Assembly (NCBI GenBank): GCA_023441145.1
Contig: JAEZQN010000361.1
Span: forward strand, 1-12,807
DNA: 12,807 bases
DNA from: Bacillota bacterium
Lineage (GTDB): Bacteria; Bacillota; Clostridia; Lachnospirales; Lachnospiraceae
Direction of reading: 5' to 3'
The notes beneath the pieces are model-generated. The model saw only the letters and a list, made by a program, of their open reading frames with translations. It was not told the origin of the DNA and searched no databases. Positions 6,260 to 12,807 of this stretch are shown here, one piece after another. The position numbers were made by a program, and so were the translations under genes. The first letter of the stretch is position 1. Each line of letters starts with the position of its first letter.

Positions 6260-8644
6260 ATGAGGATAAAACAGATGATTACTCGTATATGCTTAGCTAT
6301 AGGAGTTTTTCTTTTATTGTATCTTGGTGTGGTGAACCTAAGCCCTGCTAAAGAAGTGAAAGCAGCTACCTATAAGACCTATACGGTTACCACAAAAACC
6401 AAGCCGGTTAAAGGTCAGTATATGAAGAGTAAGAACTACAATAAGAAAACACAGCATTACTACATGTTAAAATCGTATTTGGAGTTTTTGGAAAAGAAAG
6501 GTGGAGGAACGCTAGTTTTAAAGAAAGGTGTTTATAACATCACCAATACCTTATGCATTCCTTCGAATGTAACGATAAAACTTAGCCCAGGAACAGTTCT
6601 TAAGAAACTAAGTTCTACTGGGGTAAAGACTCTTAAAGCATCTGCCTATATGTTTTACTTAGTGCCACCAAGTAAGCAAAATACTAAAAATAGTACCGCT
6701 GCATTTAAAGGTGCTCAGAATATTTCTATCATAGGTGGGAAGGGAGCCACTATTGATATGGGAGGAAGCTCCGCAAGTGCAATCTTTATGGCCCATAATA
6801 ACAAGGTAGTAGTGGATAATATTATTTTCAAAAATGTGAAAGGCTCTACTTATATTATTACTGTAAATGGTTGTAAAAATGTAAAGATCATTAATTGTAG
6901 TTTTAGTGGTCAGAAATCTAAAACAACTGGAATTCTGTTAGATATCCCTGCAAAAGAAAAGAAGCAGACGAAGTCCTGGGTGAAACATGATAATTCTATA
7001 AATAGTAAAATTACTATCGTAGGTTGTAAATTCAATAACCTGCAAAGAGGAATTGCCAGTGTAAGATTTGTGAAAGATAGATATTTTACTAACATAGTAA
7101 TTGAGAAAAATACATTTAAAAATATTAGTAGTGACGTAATTCGTGCCTTGAATTGGGATGCTCCTAAGTTTTTAGATAATAGCTTTACCAATGTGGGAAC
7201 AGGAAGTAAAATCATAAAAGGTACTAAGGACTTTGCGAGAGGAATCTACCTTGGTGGGGTTAAAAACCCAGTGATTACTGGTAATAAATTTGATGCCGTG
7301 CCTCTCCCAATTATGGCAATCGCTTGTGAAAACTCAGATAAAGAGCTTGTGAAGAATAGTCCAAAGACAGAAAACACCATTACAGGAGCTGAAATAACTC
7401 AAATGTATAAGAAAAACTCCTGTGTGAATTCCGTACTTCCTTATGTAAAGATCTACAATAATGCACAGACCAAGCATACACATTATTATTTCTATGAGGG
7501 AGCTAATAAGACTTACCGTGTAACCCCTAATACCCAACCATATAAATTGGATAATATGGTATTGTCTACCTATCATGACTTAACCAGACAGTTTTATATG
7601 ATACAGTCCTATTTGAACCAGATTGAAGCTAATGGTGGAGGAACCTTGGTTCTAGGTCCTGGCTTATACAAGATCTCAGCGGAGTTAGCAGTTGGTTCCA
7701 ATACAACCATTCAATTTGAATCAGGTGCTGTAGTTCAGTATACTACAGAGACAAAAGATATAGGTATTGAAGGTACAACAGGAATGTTCTCTCTTGTTTC
7801 TCCAAGAGGATACTTTGCAAATAGCAAATATTCTGCTTATAATGGTGCGAAAAATATTCGTTTTGTAGGACCAGCGGATGGTACCGCCATCATCGACCTT
7901 AATAAAAAAGACTTAGTTCTTGGAATTATCATGTGTCATAATTATAATGTAACCATTGAGGGACTTACCTTTAAGAATATGAGCACTGGTCATTGCATAG
8001 AAATGGATGCTGCTAAGAAGGTAGTAGTTAAGAATTGTACCTTTGTAGACCATAGGTCTGTAATTGGAACAAAAGAAGCAATTAATCTAGATATGCCTGA
8101 TCGGAATACCGGAGGCTTTGTCCGTAAGTGGACCAATTATGATAAGACACCAAATGATGACATTACCATAACCAATAATGTATTTAAAAATCTAGAATCC
8201 GCTGTAGGAAGTCATCACTATACAGATAAGGGTTGGCATACCAATGTAAAAATAACGAACAATACCTTCCAAAACATCAGCTATTATCCAATTCGTGTGA
8301 TGCAGTGGGATGGTCCTATCATCAGTGGTAATACCTTTAAGAGCATTGGTCTTAGTACAACAGATGCTGTAGTCAATATTATTTGTATGGAGGGCGTAAA
8401 GAACCCACAAATCGTTGCTAATGTATTAAGCAAATGTAATGGATACATACGTATTCGTATACGGCAAATTGATGATAATGCTGCGTTAAAGGCATATCCG
8501 ATTCCGAAGAATATAATAACAGATCAGCAATTGCAACAAATGCTTACCCAAAATACTCTAATTGATGTTACTGCTAAGTATGTATCTGTAACAAATGTAT
8601 TGAACGCGGACAATGATCAAATAACGAGACATTATGTACAGTAA
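6260..8644 (+). CDS. Secreted protein with two tandem right-handed parallel beta-helix (pectate-lyase-like) modules
   Basis: This is an exported protein built of two homologous beta-helix modules; the fold is shared by polysaccharide lyases, glycoside hydrolases and glycan-binding proteins. I prefer ATG 6260 (794 residues) over the in-frame ATG 6242 because AGGAG at 6247-6251 is 8 bases before 6260 and the product then begins with a classic signal peptide: basic MRIKQMITR, a hydrophobic core, and VKA|AT cleavage near residue 35. Module 1 (~60-437) and module 2 (~438-794) align at a constant offset of 378 residues: GGGTLVL at 81 and 459, YYM/FYM, MFYLV/MFSLV, and repeated N.TF.N rungs typical of beta-helices. 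No LPXTG, S-layer or choline-binding domain and no C-terminal membrane segment are visible, so it is probably released or held non-covalently. No catalytic residues can be assigned by eye. It neighbours surface-glycan genes, so action on a polysaccharide is plausible but unproven. Confidence 0.85.
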   Translation: MRIKQMITRICLAIGVFLLLYLGVVNLSPAKEVKAATYKTYTVTTKTKPVKGQYMKSKNYNKKTQHYYMLKSYLEFLEKKGGGTLVLKKGVYNITNTLCIPSNVTIKLSPGTVLKKLSSTGVKTLKASAYMFYLVPPSKQNTKNSTAAFKGAQNISIIGGKGATIDMGGSSASAIFMAHNNKVVVDNIIFKNVKGSTYIITVNGCKNVKIINCSFSGQKSKTTGILLDIPAKEKKQTKSWVKHDNSINSKITIVGCKFNNLQRGIASVRFVKDRYFTNIVIEKNTFKNISSDVIRALNWDAPKFLDNSFTNVGTGSKIIKGTKDFARGIYLGGVKNPVITGNKFDAVPLPIMAIACENSDKELVKNSPKTENTITGAEITQMYKKNSCVNSVLPYVKIYNNAQTKHTHYYFYEGANKTYRVTPNTQPYKLDNMVLSTYHDLTRQFYMIQSYLNQIEANGGGTLVLGPGLYKISAELAVGSNTTIQFESGAVVQYTTETKDIGIEGTTGMFSLVSPRGYFANSKYSAYNGAKNIRFVGPADGTAIIDLNKKDLVLGIIMCHNYNVTIEGLTFKNMSTGHCIEMDAAKKVVVKNCTFVDHRSVIGTKEAINLDMPDRNTGGFVRKWTNYDKTPNDDITITNNVFKNLESAVGSHHYTDKGWHTNVKITNNTFQNISYYPIRVMQWDGPIISGNTFKSIGLSTTDAVVNIICMEGVKNPQIVANVLSKCNGYIRIRIRQIDDNAALKAYPIPKNIITDQQLQQMLTQNTLIDVTAKYVSVTNVLNADNDQITRHYVQ
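6437..8644 (+). repeat. Internal tandem duplication of a ~378-residue beta-helix module
   Basis: Residues ~60-437 (6437-7570) and ~438-794 (7571-8644) of the secreted protein are homologous throughout. Landmarks kept at the same spacing include GGGTLVL, SN.TI, the AKNI/AQNI turn, KNC.F / NCSF, SWVKHDN versus KWTNYDK, and the paired ALNWDAP / VMQWDGP. The copies are well diverged at protein level and no long nucleotide identity is visible, so the duplication is old. Confidence 0.85.
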
Positions 8645-8675
8645 ATGAAGTCTACATATAGTGATTGTAGTTAAC

Positions 8676-8722
8676 CAAAAGACTGCTACTCTTTAGAAGC
8701 TTAAAAGTGTAGGAGTCTTTTG
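8676..8722 (+). terminator. Intrinsic terminator after the beta-helix gene
   Basis: A 9-bp stem CAAAAGACT (8676-8684) / AGTCTTTTG (8714-8722) is extended inward, after single mismatches, by CTAC/GTAG and CTTT/AAAG, with a 9-nt loop. The 3' arm supplies TTTT, and the 5' AAAA gives the reverse strand a similar end. It lies 31 bp past the stop codon. Confidence 0.65.
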
Positions 8723-8784
8723 CTGTGTGGCAATTGGTGGGAAATGGCGGAGTAAGGATTTTTTTTCTTGCAACAATAATACAT

Positions 8785-8798
8785 CTATGTTAACATAG
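8785..8798. promoter_or_regulatory. 14-bp perfect palindrome, possible operator
   Basis: CTATGTTAACATAG is a perfect palindrome in the 375-bp non-coding gap between the beta-helix gene and the YfhO gene, ~110 bp upstream of the YfhO promoter. A half-site CTATGTTA recurs at 8857-8864, closer to the promoter. This could be a repressor or activator site. Apart from the terminator, these sites and the promoter at 8908-8936, I see nothing else in 8645-9019. Confidence 0.3.
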
Positions 8799-8907
8799 GA
8801 ATGCAAAATCGTAATATAGCGTAATGAATAGAATAATGTCGAATTCAAAAAGTGTACTATGTTATTAGTCATGAGAAAGTAAGAATAGTGTCATGTAGAC
8901 AAAAAAC

Positions 8908-8936
8908 TTTATACATTACTATAGATATGTTATAAT
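8908..8936 (+). promoter_or_regulatory. Extended -10 promoter for the YfhO-family gene
   Basis: TATAAT at 8931-8936 is perfect and has TG one base upstream (8928-8929). A 17-bp spacer leads back to TTTATA (8908-8913, 4 of 6 matches to TTGACA). The expected start is near 8943, giving a leader of ~77 nt. The weak -35 is compensated by the extended -10. Confidence 0.65.
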
Positions 8937-9019
8937 AACTAAGTATGACTGAACATATTGGATTAGATTGAAAAAAAAGATATAGTACATTTTATGGGTG
9001 AAATAAAGGAGAACTTGTT

Positions 9020-11725
9020 ATGTGGCTAAAATTAGCTAAGGCAAGGGAAAAAATTAATAATTTGTGTTATTTAGATGATAGACATATTAGTTTTAAAAGG
9101 TTGCTAATAATCTATTTCTTTTTTTGGTGCATCATAAGTGGACTGATTTTTTCTGCATTCTACTTAACAGGTAAAAGTTTCATCTGGAAAGAGGATGGAA
9201 TGCATGCCTATATTCCTAGTTTGTCTTATAGTGGGCATTATTTTCGTTCTGTTATAAAAGAACTACTTCAAGGGAAGTTTAGTGTTATACTCTACGATTT
9301 TAATTGTGGTATGGGCATGGGTACATATAGTATTTGGTTAAATATGTTTATTTGGCCTTTTAACCTAATAGCAGTCTTTTTTCCTATGAGCAAGGTGGAA
9401 ATCGCACATACCATTATAGTATTACTGCAATATTTTCTCTGTGGCGTATCCTTTTTATGTTTTTGTCGTCACATGAAATGTAAAAATTGGAATTCATTGA
9501 CTGGGGCCATTGTTTATTGTTTTAGTGGATATGCTCTTTATGCAGGGGTAAAACATCCACAATTTATGGTTCCTATGATTTTTTTACCTTTACTTTGTAT
9601 GTATTTGGATAAGTGTTTGCAAGATGGGAAGTTTGGTTTTAAGTTTGCAATCGTAGTCGCGTTCTCTATGGCAAATAGCTATTATTTTACTTTTATGAAC
9701 ACCATTGTCCTTGTACTATATGGAGTATTACGGTACTTTAATCTATATAAAATCGATGATGTGAAAAGGTTTATTCGTACTTTTTTAAAGTCAGCAGGGG
9801 CTTATTTATTAGGAGTAGGGTTGGCAGCATTCTCCTATATGCCACTACTTTATAACTTCTTAAATTCGGAACGAACTAGTTCGGTAGTGTCAGCTGATAA
9901 TAAGTTATTTTATGATATTACGTACTACAAAAAGGTACTAGCATATTTTATAGGTCCGTTTCAAGTTTCGGGATTCTGGACAGTTCTTGGCTTGTCTTCT
10001 GTTGTGTTCATTGCTGTAGTATATGTTATAATACAAAAAGAAAGTAAATATAGAAGTGTTAAAACGGGTATACTCTTAGGGATTGGTCTTTTATTAGTGC
10101 CGGTCTTTGGGTTTGTCTTCAGTGGATTTAATTCTATTAGTAATCGATGGTGCTTTGCAATAGCTTTTTTAATGGCCTTTGTAGTTGCTTTGGTGGTGGA
10201 TAAATTAGAGAATCTTAAGGATCGTGAGGTTAAGTTACTTTTTGTGACGGTTATTGTGTACAGTGGAATAATACTATCCTTAGATGAAGTGCGCAATATC
10301 TTTAGTCTTTCTGGAATTATATTATTAATCATGCTGATGCTATTTCTTTTATATAATAAACATTACCCGTTAAGAAGAATATCGTTTGGGTTAGTCATGT
10401 TTCTTGTTGCTAGTACAACTGTAATTATTAATGCTAAGTATCTATATGATTATGGAAAATATACAGATGTTTACGTGGATGCAGGAAGTTCTGTTAGCCG
10501 AATTAAAAATAATCCACTGCGTTTATTAGACCAGGTAAAGGATGATAGCTTCTATCGAGCTGAACAAAAAGATGGTAACCAGGCTACGTCTAACTCCTCC
10601 TTAGTATTACGCTATAATGGAGTGGCGCAATTTAACAACGTTAATTCCACTGAGTTTCTAGATTACACGCAAGGATTAAATATTTCAGGGATTAAGGATA
10701 TTGTGCTGAATTATAACCTTGATGGAAGAACTGCTGTAGGTGCATTAGCTAGTGTAAAATACTATGGAACTGTAAAAGGGGATACTACCAGTATACCTTA
10801 TGGCTATTCTCTCATAGCTCATGATAAAAGTTATGCACTGTATGAGAATCAATTTGCCTTGCCAATTGGATATACTTATGATAGCTATATTACTAAGGCT
10901 GATTATGAAGGGTTATCAGATTTAGAAAAACAACAAGCAATGTTGCAAAGTGTTGTGCTACAAAACGATGAAGAGAAGTTAAAGAAAAATTCTACTTCCG
11001 ATTTACAATTTAATAATACAAAATTGGAACTTAATAATATTGTACTGGATGATGTTATACTTACAGAAAACCAAATTAATGTAACACAGGATAAGGGAAG
11101 TATAAGTTTTGAGATAGATTCGCATTCCGATGCTGAAACTTATATTCGAATTGTTGGTTTGACTAGTCAGGATCCAGATTATAATGCGCTTGTGACCATT
11201 ACTAATGGAAATATGACAAAGAAATCTTATCTTCAGGGAGAAAATATCATATATAAAACAGGAAGGGAAGACCTTCTGTTTAATATGGGGAGTTCCATGG
11301 AAGGTACCACCAAGATAACTATTCGTTTTCTGAGAAAAGGAGCATTCTCCTATCAAGGGATTGAGGCTTGGTCTCAATCTATGGAGTACTATGAGGAACA
11401 AATAAATAAGCTAAAAGAGGAAGCATTATCTGATGTAAGAATGGAAAATAATAAAATATCAGGAAAGGTAAATCTTTCTACTGATAAGCAATTATGTTTT
11501 TCTATTCCTTATTCTTCTGGATGGAGAGTCTATATAGATGGGCGAGAAGAAAAAATGCAAGTAGTAAATGGGATGTATCTGGGAGTACTAGTTAATGCGG
11601 GAGAACATGAGATTGTTCTTAAGTATAAGACGTCCTGGATGGAGTTAGGACTTGTAATCAGTGTAGCATCCTTTGTGTTTGTAATACTTTTATATATTAT
11701 AAGAAAGAAAAAACACACAAAATAG
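9020..11725 (+). CDS. YfhO family membrane protein (GT-C type glycosyltransferase)
   Basis: Family members such as Bacillus subtilis YfhO are linked to glycosylation of lipoteichoic or wall teichoic acid on the outer membrane face, using a sugar on an undecaprenyl carrier. The 901-residue product starts at ATG 9020 with AAGGAG at 9006-9011. After a short cytoplasmic head comes a membrane segment and then WKEDGMHAYIP (W56-P66), whose acidic pair sits in the first outer loop, where GT-C enzymes keep their catalytic Asp/Glu. KHPQFMVPMIFLPLL and NSYYFTFMNT are family hallmarks. About twelve membrane segments reach to ~residue 470. A large outer domain (~477-870), beginning with the FYRAEQ region, follows, and one last membrane helix (~874-895) ends in RKKKHTK. 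Length is close to the usual ~860-900. It has its own promoter and is followed by the CDP-glucose genes after ~100 bp. Family assignment is firm; the transferred sugar is unknown. Confidence 0.9.
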   Translation: MWLKLAKAREKINNLCYLDDRHISFKRLLIIYFFFWCIISGLIFSAFYLTGKSFIWKEDGMHAYIPSLSYSGHYFRSVIKELLQGKFSVILYDFNCGMGMGTYSIWLNMFIWPFNLIAVFFPMSKVEIAHTIIVLLQYFLCGVSFLCFCRHMKCKNWNSLTGAIVYCFSGYALYAGVKHPQFMVPMIFLPLLCMYLDKCLQDGKFGFKFAIVVAFSMANSYYFTFMNTIVLVLYGVLRYFNLYKIDDVKRFIRTFLKSAGAYLLGVGLAAFSYMPLLYNFLNSERTSSVVSADNKLFYDITYYKKVLAYFIGPFQVSGFWTVLGLSSVVFIAVVYVIIQKESKYRSVKTGILLGIGLLLVPVFGFVFSGFNSISNRWCFAIAFLMAFVVALVVDKLENLKDREVKLLFVTVIVYSGIILSLDEVRNIFSLSGIILLIMLMLFLLYNKHYPLRRISFGLVMFLVASTTVIINAKYLYDYGKYTDVYVDAGSSVSRIKNNPLRLLDQVKDDSFYRAEQKDGNQATSNSSLVLRYNGVAQFNNVNSTEFLDYTQGLNISGIKDIVLNYNLDGRTAVGALASVKYYGTVKGDTTSIPYGYSLIAHDKSYALYENQFALPIGYTYDSYITKADYEGLSDLEKQQAMLQSVVLQNDEEKLKKNSTSDLQFNNTKLELNNIVLDDVILTENQINVTQDKGSISFEIDSHSDAETYIRIVGLTSQDPDYNALVTITNGNMTKKSYLQGENIIYKTGREDLLFNMGSSMEGTTKITIRFLRKGAFSYQGIEAWSQSMEYYEEQINKLKEEALSDVRMENNKISGKVNLSTDKQLCFSIPYSSGWRVYIDGREEKMQVVNGMYLGVLVNAGEHEIVLKYKTSWMELGLVISVASFVFVILLYIIRKKKHTK

Positions 11726-11753
11726 TTGAGTTATTATAGTAATATGTTACAAT
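11726..11753 (+). promoter_or_regulatory. Extended -10 promoter for the rfbF-rfbG unit
   Basis: TTGAGT (11726-11731, 4 of 6) is followed after 16 bp by TACAAT (11748-11753, 5 of 6) with TG one base upstream (11745-11746). It starts immediately after the YfhO stop codon. The expected start near 11760 leaves a leader of ~66 nt. No convincing terminator separates it from the YfhO gene, so some read-through is likely. Confidence 0.5.
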
Positions 11754-11778
11754 TAATAAAATAAAGTGTTTTAATTGT
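11749..11778. repeat. AT-rich inverted repeat overlapping the rfbF -10 region
   Basis: ACAATTAA (11749-11756) and TTAATTGT (11771-11778) form an 8-bp inverted repeat around the predicted transcription start. It is followed by GATTTTAATAAATT, which is not a proper T-run. It could be an operator or a weak hairpin; AT-rich composition makes chance likely. Confidence 0.25.
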
Positions 11779-11825
11779 GATTTTAATAAATTAGGGAAAA
11801 TCATACAATGAAAGGGTTGAATATT

Positions 11826-12599
11826 GTGAAGGTTGTAATATTAGCGGGTGGGTTTGGAACGCGAATAAGTGAAGAGAGTCACTTGAAACCAAAGCCTATG
11901 ATTGAAATAGGGGAAAAGCCGATTTTATGGCACATCATGAAGCAGTACTCAGAATATGGATATAATGAATTTATTATATGCTTGGGGTATAAACAGTATG
12001 TAATCAAAGAATTTTTTGCTGATTATTATCTACATACTAGCGACGTAACATTCGATATGGATCAGAATGAGATGATCGTACATAACAACTATGCAGAACC
12101 TTGGAAGGTTACTCTTGTAGATACTGGGCTTCATACTATGACGGGTGGACGAGTAAAAAGGGTAAAAGACTATATTGGAGATGAAACCTTTATGTTAACC
12201 TATGGTGACGGGGTTTCTAATGTCAATATTAAAAAGTTAGTGGATTTTCATAGAAAACATGGCAAACTTGCCACAATGACAGCAGTCAATGTAGGGCAAA
12301 GATTTGGTGTGCTTGAGATAGAAAATGATGGATGCATTACTGCCTTCCGTGAAAAATCAGATAATGATGGAAGCATGATTAATGCTGGATTTATGGTGTT
12401 AGAACCAGAGATTATTGACCTTATTGAGGGAGATGCTACTGTATTAGAGAAAGAACCATTGGAAAAATTGGCTGCTAAGGGACAACTAGTTGCTTATAAA
12501 CATAAGGATTTTTGGCATTGTATGGATACCCAAAGAGACAAAATGAAGCTAGAAAGTATGTGGCAGGCAGGTAAGGCTCCTTGGAAGGTGTGGAAGTAG
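11826..12599 (+). CDS. rfbF: Glucose-1-phosphate cytidylyltransferase
   Basis: This enzyme makes CDP-glucose from CTP and glucose-1-phosphate in the cytoplasm, the first step toward CDP-linked 3,6-dideoxy and branched sugars. The nucleotidyltransferase signature LAGGFGTRISEES with KPKPMIEIG is at residues ~6-29. TYGDGV at ~125-130 holds the metal-binding Asp (D128), and the C-terminus ends in KAPWKVWK, matching the family. I chose GTG 11826 because it gives exactly 257 residues, the length I recall for the Salmonella enzyme, starts with MKVVILAGG, and has GAAAGG ten bases upstream. An in-frame ATG at 11808 would add six residues with a poorer ribosome binding site. The dehydratase gene follows after one base, so the two are translationally close and co-transcribed. 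The assignment is firm. Confidence 0.94.
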   Translation: MKVVILAGGFGTRISEESHLKPKPMIEIGEKPILWHIMKQYSEYGYNEFIICLGYKQYVIKEFFADYYLHTSDVTFDMDQNEMIVHNNYAEPWKVTLVDTGLHTMTGGRVKRVKDYIGDETFMLTYGDGVSNVNIKKLVDFHRKHGKLATMTAVNVGQRFGVLEIENDGCITAFREKSDNDGSMINAGFMVLEPEIIDLIEGDATVLEKEPLEKLAAKGQLVAYKHKDFWHCMDTQRDKMKLESMWQAGKAPWKVWK

Positions 12600-12600
12600 T

Positions 12601-12807
12601 ATGTTAGATATGAATTTTTATAAAGATAAAAAAGTATTAATCACAGGCCATACAGGGTTTAAGGGTACTTGGCTTAGTAAAATTTTAATTAATGCAGGGG
12701 CGAAGGTGATTGGATATTCTCTTAACCCGCCCACAGAACCTAACTTATTCTCCCTTAGTGGGATTAGTAATCATATGAAGTCTATCTTAGCAGACATTCG
12801 TGATATG
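12601..12807 (+). CDS. rfbG: CDP-glucose 4,6-dehydratase, 3' partial
   Basis: Only the first 69 codons are present; the gene is cut by the right edge. The enzyme (short-chain dehydrogenase/reductase, extended type, NAD-dependent) turns CDP-glucose into CDP-4-keto-6-deoxyglucose. The start ATG 12601 lies one base after the rfbF stop, with purine-rich GGAAGG inside the end of rfbF as ribosome binding site; ATG 12610 is a possible alternative. Visible landmarks are KKVLITGHTGFKGTWL (residues ~11-26), the Rossmann nucleotide-binding loop with the GHTGFKG form typical of this enzyme, and GYSLNPPTEPNLF around residues 38-50, also characteristic. The frame is open without interruption to the window end. 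The rfbF-rfbG pair predicts that further CDP-sugar genes lie downstream. Confidence 0.92.
   Translation, partial: MLDMNFYKDKKVLITGHTGFKGTWLSKILINAGAKVIGYSLNPPTEPNLFSLSGISNHMKSILADIRDM

Noticed and set aside
9961..11718. Several - strand open frames of 62-132 codons within the YfhO gene
   Set aside because: They are antisense to a clear coding gene, lack ribosome binding sites and show no domain features.

Overview
The window reads as part of a cell-surface polysaccharide / teichoic-acid-like locus from a low-GC Gram-positive bacterium. AT-rich DNA, AGGAGG-type ribosome binding sites, consensus sigma-A promoters (TTGACA / TATAAT), a YfhO-family protein and a CDP-glycerol transferase-family protein all fit Firmicutes. 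A clostridial origin (Lachnospiraceae-like) is my inference from overall protein character; the sequence does not prove it.

Layout. (1) Positions 1-3064, + strand: the 3' part of a CDP-glycerol glycerophosphotransferase (TagF/TagB-like) gene that is open to the left edge, then 25 bp later an acyltransferase-3 gene with a TTG start. A 13-bp-stem terminator shared with the convergent gene closes this block. (2) Positions 3154-6118, - strand: a second membrane acyltransferase (fucose-4-O-acetylase type) with a consensus extended -10 promoter, followed by a MATE-family transporter with its own consensus promoter. The 318-bp gap between them is packed with hairpins and terminator-like structures and is the least explained part of the window. 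(3) Positions 6260-8644, + strand: a secreted protein made of two tandem parallel beta-helix modules, followed by a terminator. (4) A 375-bp gap with a terminator, a 14-bp palindrome and an extended -10 promoter, then a 901-residue YfhO-family membrane protein (GT-C type). (5) From 11826 to the right edge: glucose-1-phosphate cytidylyltransferase (rfbF) and, 1 bp later, the start of CDP-glucose 4,6-dehydratase (rfbG), cut by the window end.

How the genes may fit together (inference). RfbF and RfbG would make CDP-4-keto-6-deoxyglucose, the precursor of CDP-linked dideoxy or branched sugars. The TagF-like enzyme would polymerise a polyol-phosphate chain or decorate a glycan with one. The two acyltransferases would O-acylate surface sugars. 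YfhO would add a sugar from a lipid carrier on the outer face of the membrane. The secreted beta-helix protein could bind or cleave the exported polymer. Several units carry their own promoters, so this looks like an assembled accessory locus and not one long operon. No mobile-element gene, tRNA, rRNA or CRISPR array was found.
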